Assembly: GCA_046329515.1 (NCBI GenBank) | Contig: JAXLUM010000001.1 | Span: 806,001-870,000 of the forward strand | From: Bog-950 sp046329515 | GTDB lineage: Bacteria; Bacteroidota; Bacteroidia; Chitinophagales; LD1 | DNA length: 64,000 nucleotides | Direction: 5' to 3' | Part shown: piece after piece, positions 1-9,030 of the stretch | Layout of the letters: every line of letters starts with the position of its first letter | Numbering within the stretch: position 1 is the stretch's first letter | The notes under the pieces: model-generated | The model's input: the letters and a program-made list of their open reading frames with translations, nothing else | What the model was told of the DNA's origin: nothing | The model's database searches: none | Made by a program: the position numbers and the translations under genes

Positions 1-435
1 AATATTGGCACCTACTATGATGTTGCTTTTGCGCCGCTTTAGTTTTTGGGCGGCTACATCGGCGCCCACATTATTAAAACCCATACGGTTAATAAGGGCA
101 TCGTTTTTAGTAAGGCGGAATAAGCGTGGCTTGTCATTACCCGGCTGTGGCTTAGGGGTAATAGTGCCTATTTCCACAAAGCCGAAACCCATAGCGCCCA
201 TTTCATCTATTACATCACCGTTTTTATCAAGCCCCGCTGCAAGGCCAACAGGGTTTGGAAAATCTATTCCAAACACCTTGCGGTGCAGTGATGTATGTTC
301 AACTTTGCCTCCTGCGGCTATGTTCAGCAGAAATGGCACCTTGCCCAATAGTTGCAGGTTATGAATAGTAAAATGATGGGCCTCTTCAGGATCCATACGG
401 AAGAGGGCTGATTTGGCAAGTGGATAGAGATTCAC
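1..435 (-). CDS. pyrD: Dihydroorotate dehydrogenase (quinone), class 2, N-terminal part
   Basis: This is the first 145 codons of a class 2 dihydroorotate dehydrogenase, which oxidises dihydroorotate to orotate in pyrimidine synthesis and passes electrons to the quinone pool. The reverse strand reads NLYPLAKSALFRMDPEEAHH, then the family signatures FPNPVGLAAGLDKNGD and EIGTITPKPQPGN (flavin-binding region), then NRMGFNNVGAD. The rest lies outside the window to the left. I chose the GTG at 435-433 because class 2 enzymes begin about 12 residues before the DPE(E/K)AHH motif; no ATG lies upstream in frame, and the only alternative is the ATG of RMDPEE. It is divergent from the lipoprotein gene at 485. 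The identity is confident; the start is less so. Confidence 0.9.
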   Translation of the reverse strand, partial: MNLYPLAKSALFRMDPEEAHHFTIHNLQLLGKVPFLLNIAAGGKVEHTSLHRKVFGIDFPNPVGLAAGLDKNGDVIDEMGAMGFGFVEIGTITPKPQPGNDKPRLFRLTKNDALINRMGFNNVGADVAAQKLKRRKSNIIVGANI

Positions 436-484
436 GGGGGTAAAAATAGTAAGTGCGGTAATAATTTTAAATGAGTAACGTTTA

Positions 485-1276
485 ATGCAAAACCCACCTG
501 TGACCAAATTCTGCTTTTATGCCCTTCTGTTGTTAACACTAAGCAGTTGCTCCCAACCTGTAGCAAGTATAGAGCCCTTAAAACAACCCGCAACCTTTAA
601 TGCGCCCGTTGTTCTTGATTCTGCCGGATGCGCGCAATTTACTATTTGCCTTAAGCCAATAACTGCTTCCTATTCCGCAGCACGTAATGAAGTGACCCAA
701 AGAAGATTGGGGTTGAATTACCTGGATACGCATTACAAATCGCTTATGGATACCTTTGCTGATACGTTTACAGAATTGTATTTAAACAACATTTTACCCT
801 ATTGGTACGGCACCCCCTGGGCATTTAGTGGGTACACAGCCGTACCCAACAAAGGTGACATAGCCTGCAGTTACTTTGTTTCTACCACATTACTGCACAT
901 GGGAGTGCCCATAAATCGCTATAAAGTGGCGCAGCAAAACCCTTTAAATGAGGCCCGCACTTATGCCATTGATGATTCGCTTTATCAATTTAATTCGGCT
1001 GAAATGGCTTTAATAAAAATGGGAACAGATGAATTCGCTCCCGGCTTCTATTTTGTGGGTTTAGGTGATAACCACGTGGGCTTACTTCTTAAAAGGCGAG
1101 GTGAGGTTTTCTTTTTACACTCTAACTATGTAGATGGCAAGGTGGTAATTGAGGACGCAAGCGCCTCGGCAGTGTTTAACAGCTATGCAACCTTTTATAT
1201 TGTTAACCTTAGCTACAATAACAGCTTTATCAACTGCTGGCTAAAGCAAAAACCAATTCAGATAAAAACAAATTAG
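485..1276 (+). CDS. NlpC/P60-like cell-envelope lipoprotein
   Basis: The protein has 263 residues and begins with a lipoprotein signal peptide ending in LSSC, so it is probably anchored in the outer or inner membrane. The middle reads YWYGTPWAFSG then GDIACSYFVSTTLLHMG, and later GLGDNHVGLLL followed by FFLHSNY. A Cys at the start of a helix after a YGTPW segment, with a later H-V-G strand, is the layout of NlpC/P60-type papain-like peptidases, where the Cys and His are catalytic. The usual DCSGFV motif is here IACSYFV, so this is a divergent member and peptidoglycan cleavage is an inference. Its stop overlaps the convergent pheT stop by two bases. Confidence 0.6.
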   Translation: MQNPPVTKFCFYALLLLTLSSCSQPVASIEPLKQPATFNAPVVLDSAGCAQFTICLKPITASYSAARNEVTQRRLGLNYLDTHYKSLMDTFADTFTELYLNNILPYWYGTPWAFSGYTAVPNKGDIACSYFVSTTLLHMGVPINRYKVAQQNPLNEARTYAIDDSLYQFNSAEMALIKMGTDEFAPGFYFVGLGDNHVGLLLKRRGEVFFLHSNYVDGKVVIEDASASAVFNSYATFYIVNLSYNNSFINCWLKQKPIQIKTN

Positions 1277-3699
1277 GCTTTACGTATTACCGCGCCCAAT
1301 TCACTTTCATACTTAGTCATTAGCCGGCTCATTACCTTCTCAATTTCCTGGTCGGTAAGTGTTTTATCAGGGTGCTGAAACACAAAACTTACGGCATAGC
1401 TCTTCTTGCCTTTTTCAATTTTATCGCCTTTATAAACATCAAAAAGGCTTATTTCCTGCAACAGTTTTTTCGATTCGGTATGCGCAATTTTTTCAATGGC
1501 TTCAAACTTCAAATCTTCATTTACCATCATCGCCAAATCGCGGCGTACCGCAGGAAACTTCGGCAATTCAGCAAACTCTGTTTTTGTAAACTGCGATTTT
1601 TCTAACAGGTAATCCCAATTTAAATCAGCAAACAGCACTTCATTTTTTATATCGAATTGCTGCAATGTTTTTTTAGCTATGCTACCGAGGCGCGCAACAA
1701 CTATTCCTTCATTCTTTAATTGCAAGCTGAAAGCATAAGGCGCCTCTTCAGTTACTTCTAACTCAAATTGCTTGTGGCCCAACCTGTGCATTACTCTTTC
1801 TGCCAAATTTTTAAGGTGGTAGAAGCTGTAACTTTCTGCTTTACCTGCCCAATTGGTTTCAAAGGTTTTGCCCGTTAACCAAATGCATAAATGACGTTTA
1901 TGCTGGTATCCTTCCGTTGCTTTATGGTAAGTGGTGCCAAATTCGTAAAACCGTAAATCGGTATTTTTACGGTTTTGATTGTACGCAATTACCTCAAGGC
2001 CTGAATACAGCATTGAGGCGCGCAAGGCGTCTAATTCAACGGTTTGACTGTTTAACAGCGTTACCTGTTGTTTCTTTATCTCCTCATCCTGCTCAAACTT
2101 AGACTGTGTAATTGAGTTGGTCCAAATTTCATTCAAGCCAAATCCACTCAGCATTTCCGCAACTGTGTTTTCCAGCTTTTGGCTGTTTACTTCAGGCGAA
2201 AATTGCAGGCTTGATTTTACCGTGCGCGGAAGAGTGAAGCTGTTGTATCCGTAAATACGTAATACTTCTTCCACTATGTCAGCTTCGCGCTTTACATCGG
2301 TTTTAAATGCAGGAACTAATAACTGCCAGTTGTCGCCATCCTCTTTCACTATCTTAATTTCAAGCAACTCCAGTGTTTTCTTTACTACATCTTTTTCAAT
2401 GGTAAAACCTGCAAGTTTAAGTATGCGGCTGTAACTAACGTCAACCGCCCATCCCTCAATTTTTTCGGGATAGATATCAGTAATATCAGAAGAAACTTCT
2501 CCTCCACAAATTTCGGTAATTAATGAGGCCGCTCTTTTCAGTGCCTCAATGGTAATGTTTGGGTCGCACCCCTTTTCGAAATGGGTCGCTGCGTCGGTGC
2601 GTAAGCCTAATTCGGTAGAAGTTTTGCGTATAGAAGAAGGAATAAAATAGGCACTCTCTAAAAAGATGCTTTTGGTTGATGCAGAAACTCCACTATTGAA
2701 ACCGCCATAAACGCCTGCAATGCACATGCCTCCCTCGGCATCGCATATCATAAGGTTATTGGCGTGCAGTTTAACTTCTTTGTCGTCCAGTGTTTTGAAT
2801 GGCGTTCCTTCAGGCAGTTTTTTAATTATCACCTTGCCTCCACGTATTTTATCGGCATCAAATGCGTGCAATGGCTGACCGTATTCGTGTAAAACGTAAT
2901 TGGTAATATCTACCACGTTGTTTATGGGCTTAGCGCCAATAGTCTTAAGCTTATTCTTTAACCAATCAGGGGAATCACTAACCGTTAATCCTGAAATAGT
3001 AAGGCCGGAATAACGCGGGCAATCAGCATCCTTTACTTCAATACTTATAGGTAATTTATTACTGCCTGTTTTAAACTTGGAGGTATCGGGTTTAGTAAAG
3101 CTTACTTTGCTGTTGTAACTGACATTTAGTGCGGCAGCAATATCGCGTGCTACGCCTATGTGCGAGTTAGCATCAGAACGGTTAGGGGTTAAGCCTATTT
3201 CCAGAACATAATCGCTTTCAACTTTAAAGTAATCTGCTGCTTTTGTGCCAACAGTAGCAGCAGGGTCAAGAATCATAATGCCAGCATGACCTTCGCCTAA
3301 GCCCAACTCATCTTCGGCGCAAATCATTCCGAAGCTCTCTACACCGCGTATTTTAGCCTTTTTGATGCTAAGCTTTTCTCCTGAAGACGGATATAAAGTA
3401 GAACCTACCAGTGCAACTGCTACCTTTTGGCCGGCAGCCACGTTTGGGGCACCGCAAACAATCTGAAGCAATTCACCCGTACCGGCATCAACCTTAGTAA
3501 CTGATAGTTTATCGGCATCAGGGTGTTTAGCGCATTCTTTTACTTCACCAATAACTACACCTTCCAAACCGCCCTGTACGGTTTCAAACTTTATCACATC
3601 TTCCACTTCAAGCCCTACCCCGGTTAAAACTTCGGCAAGGTCCTGCGCACTCAGGTTAAAATCAACGTATTGCTTAAGCCAGTTATAAGAGATTTTCAT
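1273..3699 (-). CDS. pheT: Phenylalanine--tRNA ligase beta subunit
   Basis: This 808-residue protein has the normal full length of the bacterial beta chain of phenylalanyl-tRNA synthetase, which forms an alpha2-beta2 enzyme and does the tRNA binding and editing. The N-terminus MKISYNWLKQYV is diagnostic. A tRNA-binding EMAP-like domain lies at about 40-150 (GEVKECAKHPDADKLSVTKV, then VCGAPNVAAGQKVAVALVG). The B3/B4 editing domain follows, then B5 around 410-480, a catalytic-like core, and a ferredoxin-fold anticodon-binding domain at the C-terminus (FPAVRRDLAMMV near residue 715). pheS is not in the window. It has a short gap to the Omp28 gene upstream. Confidence 0.97.
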   Translation of the reverse strand: MKISYNWLKQYVDFNLSAQDLAEVLTGVGLEVEDVIKFETVQGGLEGVVIGEVKECAKHPDADKLSVTKVDAGTGELLQIVCGAPNVAAGQKVAVALVGSTLYPSSGEKLSIKKAKIRGVESFGMICAEDELGLGEGHAGIMILDPAATVGTKAADYFKVESDYVLEIGLTPNRSDANSHIGVARDIAAALNVSYNSKVSFTKPDTSKFKTGSNKLPISIEVKDADCPRYSGLTISGLTVSDSPDWLKNKLKTIGAKPINNVVDITNYVLHEYGQPLHAFDADKIRGGKVIIKKLPEGTPFKTLDDKEVKLHANNLMICDAEGGMCIAGVYGGFNSGVSASTKSIFLESAYFIPSSIRKTSTELGLRTDAATHFEKGCDPNITIEALKRAASLITEICGGEVSSDITDIYPEKIEGWAVDVSYSRILKLAGFTIEKDVVKKTLELLEIKIVKEDGDNWQLLVPAFKTDVKREADIVEEVLRIYGYNSFTLPRTVKSSLQFSPEVNSQKLENTVAEMLSGFGLNEIWTNSITQSKFEQDEEIKKQQVTLLNSQTVELDALRASMLYSGLEVIAYNQNRKNTDLRFYEFGTTYHKATEGYQHKRHLCIWLTGKTFETNWAGKAESYSFYHLKNLAERVMHRLGHKQFELEVTEEAPYAFSLQLKNEGIVVARLGSIAKKTLQQFDIKNEVLFADLNWDYLLEKSQFTKTEFAELPKFPAVRRDLAMMVNEDLKFEAIEKIAHTESKKLLQEISLFDVYKGDKIEKGKKSYAVSFVFQHPDKTLTDQEIEKVMSRLMTKYESELGAVIRKA

Positions 3700-3774
3700 G
3701 CCGCTAATCTAATGAAGAACTTGACAGATTAACGGCTAACAAATGTCAGCCTGAGGAGGGTAAAAAGTAAGGTT

Positions 3775-4644
3775 CTATTTCACGTCTAACTCCTTAGCCT
3801 GGTAAACGGCTTTGGAGTTCTGATATTCATGCACGTAAGCCACAATTTTCATGTTTTCAGGCTTCCATGCGGCATCTAATACCTTTTGGTAAACCTTGCG
3901 AATAACCCGTCCGGGCTCTAAGGTTTCACTCAGGGCATCGCCGGTATTAGCGGTTATAAAGGTGCGCAGAACATCGTTGTGGGTATAGAAGGTGTCAATA
4001 ACCGAACCGTTCAACTGGGCAGTAACCATTCCGCTTTCAATAAGGCCAACGGTAAGTTTGTTGGTTTCTGTAACGTTTTGGGTGTAGTGCAGTTCAACCA
4101 CCATAGTAAGCTGGCGGTTGGTAGAATCATAGGTGCGGCTTAATTCAATATTTACAGGCGTGGAGGTAGCTAACTGGGCATCTACTTTTGTGCTCCATTT
4201 GTTTTTATCAATAAGCACGAAAGTTTCACCACTGAACAATTGACCATCAATACCTGCACAGGGTTCAAAACCCGGGTTGGAATAGTAACCGGTAAACAAA
4301 TCCTGTACTTCCTGCATTCTGAAATCCATTACACTTAATCCGTTATAAGGGGCCCCTAAGGAGTTGATAGGGTGCATACTCATAGCCACCACATTATCAG
4401 GGTGAGCTGATTTTATAGTAGCTAATATTTGATGGCCTTGCGGGCAGTTAGGGCAACGAACGCCGGTAAACTCTTCAATCATTACACTTTTGGCCTGTGC
4501 TGTAGCTACCGGAGATTCAATATAAGTGGTATCGCCTACGGAATTACCGTTGCCGTGCAGGTTAATATTAGGGCCAATTTCCTTACAGGATTGAACCAGG
4601 AGTAAAGCGGTTACCAAAACGAAAAAGAATACCGTGCTTCTCAT
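3775..4644 (-). CDS. Omp28-related outer-membrane lipoprotein
   Basis: This 289-residue lipoprotein has a signal peptide ending LLVQSC. The Omp28 signature follows near residue 58: MIEEFTGVRCPNCPQGHQ, a thioredoxin-like strand-helix start carrying a CPNCP motif. The remainder is a beta-rich Omp28 C-terminal domain (IELSRTYDST, LTVGLIESGM). Omp28 family members are surface-exposed outer-membrane proteins of Bacteroidota; their function is not established, but the CxxC motif suggests redox chemistry or a structural disulfide. It lies 14 bp downstream of the DUF6029 gene on the same strand, so the two are very probably co-transcribed. Confidence 0.85.
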   Translation of the reverse strand: MRSTVFFFVLVTALLLVQSCKEIGPNINLHGNGNSVGDTTYIESPVATAQAKSVMIEEFTGVRCPNCPQGHQILATIKSAHPDNVVAMSMHPINSLGAPYNGLSVMDFRMQEVQDLFTGYYSNPGFEPCAGIDGQLFSGETFVLIDKNKWSTKVDAQLATSTPVNIELSRTYDSTNRQLTMVVELHYTQNVTETNKLTVGLIESGMVTAQLNGSVIDTFYTHNDVLRTFITANTGDALSETLEPGRVIRKVYQKVLDAAWKPENMKIVAYVHEYQNSKAVYQAKELDVK

Positions 4645-4658
4645 GCTATAAAATTATA

Positions 4659-6293
4659 TCAGAATGTTGAATTAACGCCAAACTTAACACCGCTAAAGGC
4701 AGGCTCTAAACGGCAAACACCGCCGGTGCAAACAATGCCTTCCACCTGTTTAACATACGCAAGGGTAAAGCGGTGTGGGCCTAGGGTGTAACCGGCAAAA
4801 ACCGAATAATAGTGATTGGCGTTGGGGTTTACATCCGGGTTTGGTTTAAAGTTCCACATATCAGACACAGCGAACGAGAAATGCGGGGCGAAATTGTATT
4901 CAACCAAGCCGTAAATCCATTGGCCGTAGTCCTCTTTAACATGTTGGTACTGCATTTCAAAGCGCAGGCTCATTTTTTTGTTTATCTTATAGTTAATCTC
5001 GGCAAACGGGGTGTAAGCGTTTACCTCAGGGTTGCCTTCTTTTCTGTATAGGAATTTATTGTAGCGGGCGAATTGAAAGCCCACTTCAACTTCTAAACTG
5101 CTGATGGGCCTGAACAATGCCTGAAAATAGCCCTCGGCAAAGAATACTGTATCGGTTGGGTTGTACTTCTTCATCACAAAATCGCGGATGTAAGAACCCT
5201 GCCAGGTAAAGTTTATTTTACGATTAGGGGAGTAGGTAATTTCTGCACCAAAGGCTAATTCGCGGTTCTCAAGAGAAGGTGCAAAATAGCGCGATGGCAG
5301 GCGCAGGGAGTTCTGGCGGCTAACCGGAGGTAAAAAGTTCAGCATACCATCAAACAAGGCTTCCGTTGAGTTAGGGGAAGTGTGCAGGTAAAAGTTCTCG
5401 GTGCGTTTGAACTGCACAGTAATACCTATACCGGGTTTTGAAAAGTTTAGCGAGGTGTAAACACAATTGCCTGCAGAATTAATCAGCGAATCCTTAGCAT
5501 CGCGTATCTGGTCCTTCTTTATCGCCTCAGATGTTTTATAAGCCCCTTCAGCATACCAGGTAAAATCGCCGGCAGTTAAGGTGTTGTAAACTGTAACTGC
5601 ATAGGTGTTGTATTTAGGCACAAAGCGGCCAACGGTATCATAACTTTCAATGGTAGCCACTACCTGTTCAATATTTTGTTGGTCCATACTACGGTTTACT
5701 ACACCAACACCGGGCAACAGTATTACCTTGTTTTTAATATTGAAGTTGCCTTCGGCATTAAAGCCAACCACCAAGGGTTTCTGTATACCGAATTTTAACT
5801 TCTGCACGCCTGCAAAAGCTTTCAGTTTCAGCATATCCTTAACGTTATATTCCAGGCGGGCGCCCAACAAAGCGTTATCTATTCCAAGTGCCCGTTCTTC
5901 GTACGTGCGATATATAATGCCGGTGCCTATTTGGTCGTATATATAACCGGCAGTTACAGTAAGGTCTTTAATTTTTTTACGCAGGTAAAAATTGCCTATT
6001 CCCACACCTGTATAAGGGGTGGTTGGCACGCGCAAAATGGAGTTGTAAAAGCCATCGAAACGCATACCTGCATCAAACTCATACTTCTCGTTGGTATAGT
6101 TAAGGTTAAACCAGGCATCGCAACCTACTTTCAGGTTATCGTAATGCGGCAGGTTATAGGCATTAATCTTAGGGTCGCGAATAAAGAAGTTGGCATTGGT
6201 TTGAACCGAACCTGAGAAATAACCCCATTGGGCCTGAACACTTGATACCAAAGCCACAAGCACGATTGTGGATAGAATGTTGAGTTTTTGCAT
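4659..6293 (-). CDS. DUF6029 family outer-membrane beta-barrel protein
   Basis: The 544-residue protein starts with a signal peptide ending SVQAQ. The rest consists of alternating aromatic and polar strands typical of an outer-membrane barrel (FYLRKKIKDLTVTAGYIYDQ, FTLAYVKQVEGIVCTGGVCR), ending in the aromatic residue of GVNSTF. The segment GNFYLRKK...YIYDQIGTGIIYRTYEERALG is what I recognise as DUF6029. No function is established for the family. It is the first gene of a two-gene operon with the Omp28 lipoprotein, and divergent from a TlpA-like thioredoxin; I infer a shared outer-membrane complex. Confidence 0.75.
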   Translation of the reverse strand: MQKLNILSTIVLVALVSSVQAQWGYFSGSVQTNANFFIRDPKINAYNLPHYDNLKVGCDAWFNLNYTNEKYEFDAGMRFDGFYNSILRVPTTPYTGVGIGNFYLRKKIKDLTVTAGYIYDQIGTGIIYRTYEERALGIDNALLGARLEYNVKDMLKLKAFAGVQKLKFGIQKPLVVGFNAEGNFNIKNKVILLPGVGVVNRSMDQQNIEQVVATIESYDTVGRFVPKYNTYAVTVYNTLTAGDFTWYAEGAYKTSEAIKKDQIRDAKDSLINSAGNCVYTSLNFSKPGIGITVQFKRTENFYLHTSPNSTEALFDGMLNFLPPVSRQNSLRLPSRYFAPSLENRELAFGAEITYSPNRKINFTWQGSYIRDFVMKKYNPTDTVFFAEGYFQALFRPISSLEVEVGFQFARYNKFLYRKEGNPEVNAYTPFAEINYKINKKMSLRFEMQYQHVKEDYGQWIYGLVEYNFAPHFSFAVSDMWNFKPNPDVNPNANHYYSVFAGYTLGPHRFTLAYVKQVEGIVCTGGVCRLEPAFSGVKFGVNSTF

Positions 6294-6316
6294 GAAACCG
6301 GGTGTATGGTCGGGCG

Positions 6317-6345
6317 TAAAGTTATTCTAAAAGGTTATTTCCAAA
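6317..6345 (-). promoter_or_regulatory. Possible Bacteroidota primary-sigma promoter of the DUF6029-Omp28 operon
   Basis: On the minus strand TTTG, then 17 bases, then TAACTTTA lies about 24 bases before the DUF6029 start. Bacteroidota primary-sigma promoters have the form TTTG, 17-23 bases, TAnnTTTG. The last base differs and the spacer is at the short end, so this is only a plausible match. Confidence 0.35.
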
Positions 6346-6376
6346 AATCCGTTACATTCGGATGGAAATGAAGATT

Positions 6377-6392
6377 TGGCACGCGGCTTGAA
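6377..6392 (+). promoter_or_regulatory. Possible sigma-54-like promoter before the TlpA-like gene
   Basis: The sequence TTGGCACGCGGCTTGAA matches the -24 half of sigma-54 promoters (TGGCACG, four bases, TTGCA) exactly. The -12 half has GA where GC is expected. It lies about 25 bases before the start at 6417. RpoN and an NtrC-type activator are encoded in this window, which makes such promoters plausible, but the changed -12 GC is a serious weakness. Confidence 0.3.
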
Positions 6393-6416
6393 TTAAACGG
6401 ACCTAAATAAACCAAC

Positions 6417-6944
6417 ATGAAAAAAGCAATCCTGGTATTTGCTGTTATTATTAGTGCATTGGCTGTCAATGCACAAGGTGAAAAAAGCGGTATTGAAAAA
6501 GTTATAGGAGAAAAGACCCTGCCAGCCCTTACATTAACCGATGTAAACGGTAAAAAAGTAAATGTGGCCGACTACGGTAAGAGTGGTAAAATTACCATAT
6601 TAAGCTTTTGGGCTACCTGGTGCGTGCCTTGTAAAAAGGAATTGACCAACATAGCCGACCTTTATGATGAGTGGAAGAAGAAGTATAACCTGCAGGTAGT
6701 GGCTGTTTCTATTGATGACAGCCGCAGTACAACTAAGGTAAAACCTTATGTTGACGGCCAGCGTTGGAGCTACGATGTTTTATTAGATACCAACCAGGAC
6801 CTTAAGCGCCAGTTGAACATACAAAGCGTGCCTTTTACGGTGGTGGTTGACGCCAACGGCAAAATAGTGTTTATGCATAGCGGCTATACCGATGGCGACG
6901 AATACGTGCTGGAAGAAGAAATTCAGAAGCTAACCAAGAATTAA
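6417..6944 (+). CDS. TlpA-like periplasmic thioredoxin
   Basis: This 175-residue exported protein has a signal peptide (MKKAILVFAVIISALAVNAQ) and then one thioredoxin domain of the TlpA/AhpC-TSA type. The redox motif is WATWCVPCKKE near residues 63-73 and the cis-proline is in IQSVPFTVVVDANGK near 140. Such proteins reduce or exchange disulfides of envelope proteins, often in cytochrome c maturation or repair of secreted proteins. It is divergent from the DUF6029-Omp28 pair, the latter with a CPNCP motif, so it could service that system; this is an inference. Confidence 0.88.
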   Translation: MKKAILVFAVIISALAVNAQGEKSGIEKVIGEKTLPALTLTDVNGKKVNVADYGKSGKITILSFWATWCVPCKKELTNIADLYDEWKKKYNLQVVAVSIDDSRSTTKVKPYVDGQRWSYDVLLDTNQDLKRQLNIQSVPFTVVVDANGKIVFMHSGYTDGDEYVLEEEIQKLTKN

Positions 6945-7013
6945 TTAACTCTTAACAGCATGCCATGTATTGCCTGTTATCAAATTGGCAGCACCTTTAT
7001 TAACAAATATTTC

Positions 7014-8204
7014 TTAAAGTAACTCTAACGCTGGGTTTAGCGGATTAGAAATTGTAGCAGCCATATTCTGCCCATCAATTTTCAGTTTGAAAATAAGGTC
7101 GCTAACCAGCTTGTTGTAGTTTTCAGTAGTGTTTCCATTGGTGCAGCAAATGCAGTCGTTCTCTACACAAGCTTCTTTACTTTTCGCTAAGCCGCTTAGG
7201 CGTAAACAGAGGCCATAAGAGGATACATTTTCCTTTAGCGTTTCAATGGCCTGAATACGATTATTGAAATATGTAAGTGCTCCTTGTTTTTTCTTCAAGC
7301 GCTCTATTCCCAGCCTTCTAAAACCATTTTGGTCGGTATATTCAATAAGGCCGTATGTAGGCACATAATGCTTTTGGGCAATGTTAAACTTGGGCCACAG
7401 CCTTTTTATCTCCAGGTCTTCCAGCGCGAAAGCGCTTTGTTCATCTGCACAGCCTTTATATGAAATGTGAAACACCTCGCGCATAAAGTTTTGCCTTTGC
7501 CTTGAGGAGGATGTTCCGCTAAAGTGGCTGCTTACCCGGCTTTTAATATTTACAGCCTTGCCTACATACACTACCTTGCCCTGTTTATTATGAAAATAAT
7601 AGATACCGGTTGTGCGTGGCAGGTTATCAAATTGTTCTTTAGGCACATTAGGCGGCAGTACCTGTTCTTTAGAGTTTCTTTTGAGGGAGGCGCTGATTAT
7701 ACTTTCTCCTCCATTAGCCATTATGTACTCAAACAACTTGACGGTAGCAATGGCATCGCCGCCTGCCCGGTGCCGGTTAGTTATATTAATGTTTAAATAG
7801 CCACATATGTTTCCCAGGCTATAGGAGCTAAGCCCGCTAATAACTTTTCGGCTAAGGCGTATAGTGCAAAGTTTTTGTGTGTCTAATTTATAGCCGCACT
7901 CATCTAACTGATTTTTTAAAAAGCTATAGTCAAAGTTTACGCTATGGGCAACAAAAACCTTATCGTGCAAAAGATTGTAAATACGCTTGGCTACTTTCTC
8001 AAAGGTTGGCGCCTTGCGTACCATCTTTTCTGAAATACCCGTTAGCCCGGTTATGTAGTAAGGTATTTCGCATTCAGGATTAACCAGCGTTTCAAACTTT
8101 TGAACCACTTTACTTCCGTTATGTATAAATATAGCAACCTCCGTTATGCGGCTGGCTGCAGCATAACCTCCCGTGGTTTCAATATCTACAATAGCGAAAA
8201 GCAT
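7014..8204 (-). CDS. DEDDh 3'-5' exonuclease fused to a GIY-YIG (UvrC/Cho-like) nuclease
   Basis: The protein has 396 residues and two nuclease domains. Residues 1-170 are a DnaQ-type exonuclease: FAIVDIETTGG (the first Asp and Glu), AHSVNFDYSFL (second Asp), and HRAGGDAIATVKLF (His and last Asp of DEDDh). Around 200-285 is a GIY-YIG domain (GIYYFHNKQGKVVYVGKAVN) of the UvrC N-terminal/Cho type, followed by a Cys-rich tail (ACVENDCICC). This fusion is known in many bacteria, sometimes annotated as a DNA polymerase III epsilon-like or Cho-like protein. It may incise and trim damaged DNA. It follows the phosphatidyltransferase gene on the same strand. Confidence 0.9.
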   Translation of the reverse strand: MLFAIVDIETTGGYAAASRITEVAIFIHNGSKVVQKFETLVNPECEIPYYITGLTGISEKMVRKAPTFEKVAKRIYNLLHDKVFVAHSVNFDYSFLKNQLDECGYKLDTQKLCTIRLSRKVISGLSSYSLGNICGYLNINITNRHRAGGDAIATVKLFEYIMANGGESIISASLKRNSKEQVLPPNVPKEQFDNLPRTTGIYYFHNKQGKVVYVGKAVNIKSRVSSHFSGTSSSRQRQNFMREVFHISYKGCADEQSAFALEDLEIKRLWPKFNIAQKHYVPTYGLIEYTDQNGFRRLGIERLKKKQGALTYFNNRIQAIETLKENVSSYGLCLRLSGLAKSKEACVENDCICCTNGNTTENYNKLVSDLIFKLKIDGQNMAATISNPLNPALELL

Positions 8205-8271
8205 CTCGGTTAAAGGGATGCTGAAATTCGCTTTAAAGTTTTAGCTGAGCAAGTAAGGACGCCTAAAAATT

Positions 8272-9003
8272 TCAGGAGCCTGTTTTAGAGAAGCCGTTAG
8301 GGGTATTCGCTAAGGTTTTTGTTAAAGCACGGGGTTTTTTATCTAAAGTTTTACCCGTTTGTAGTAGCTTATGAAAGTTAACGCAATTAACTAAAAACAG
8401 CAGTGTGTTAACTATTGCTACAGCTACTATTAATGAGCCGGGCACCAGAATTTCCAGAAATAACAATCCGCATAGAATTATTCTGAATTCGGTGGGGCCA
8501 ATTAGGCCTGAATCAATTAAGTATTCACCGGTAAGTTTATACTTAATTAAAACCAGTAGCATAGCCCAGCCATAACAGGCAACCAACGTAAATGCTAATA
8601 GTTTGTAATCAACAGGCAGATAGAAATAAAAACCAACCCCAATCATAATGGTGGAGAGCCAATCCATAATAAGATCAAGAGAGAAGCCATACCATTTTTG
8701 CGGTACGTTACGGTAATAGGCAATACGGCCATCCAATGAGTCGCCAAACCACTGTATGCCAAAGCCGGCAATACAAACGGTAAGTAAAATGGGTTTAAAA
8801 GCTGCTGCAACAAAACCAACTGCTACAATAAAACTTCCAATAAAACCTATGGCCGTTAATACATCAGGCGTAACCCAGGAAGGTATTAAGGGACATAAAA
8901 ACATGATAAGACGCTGTTCAGCGCTTTTTAAAATATTAGTACGGGCGCGGTCTTTAAATATCCGGCTATTCCCTTTTTCTATTGTTGCTACTATGGGTTC
9001 CAC
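8272..9003 (-). CDS. CDP-alcohol phosphatidyltransferase family membrane protein
   Basis: This is a 243-residue protein with about six membrane segments. The family normally shows D-x2-D-G-x2-A-R-x8-G-x3-D-x3-D. Here near residues 86-115 the sequence is GDSLDGRIAYYRN followed by YGFSLDLIMD. All four Asp and the second Gly are present, but the Arg after Ala is Tyr and the spacing to the Gly is one longer. The family transfers a phosphatidyl or diphosphate-linked alcohol in the membrane to make phospholipids; the acceptor cannot be told. It starts 27 bases after the SDR stop, so the two are probably one operon with the exonuclease gene behind. Confidence 0.8.
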   Translation of the reverse strand: MEPIVATIEKGNSRIFKDRARTNILKSAEQRLIMFLCPLIPSWVTPDVLTAIGFIGSFIVAVGFVAAAFKPILLTVCIAGFGIQWFGDSLDGRIAYYRNVPQKWYGFSLDLIMDWLSTIMIGVGFYFYLPVDYKLLAFTLVACYGWAMLLVLIKYKLTGEYLIDSGLIGPTEFRIILCGLLFLEILVPGSLIVAVAIVNTLLFLVNCVNFHKLLQTGKTLDKKPRALTKTLANTPNGFSKTGS

Positions 9004-9030
9004 AAATACGGTGTTTTACTACTTTAATTT

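Noticed and set aside
5..364. A 119-codon plus-strand frame at the left edge
   Set aside because: It lies antisense to a clear PyrD reading frame and contains no recognisable domain.
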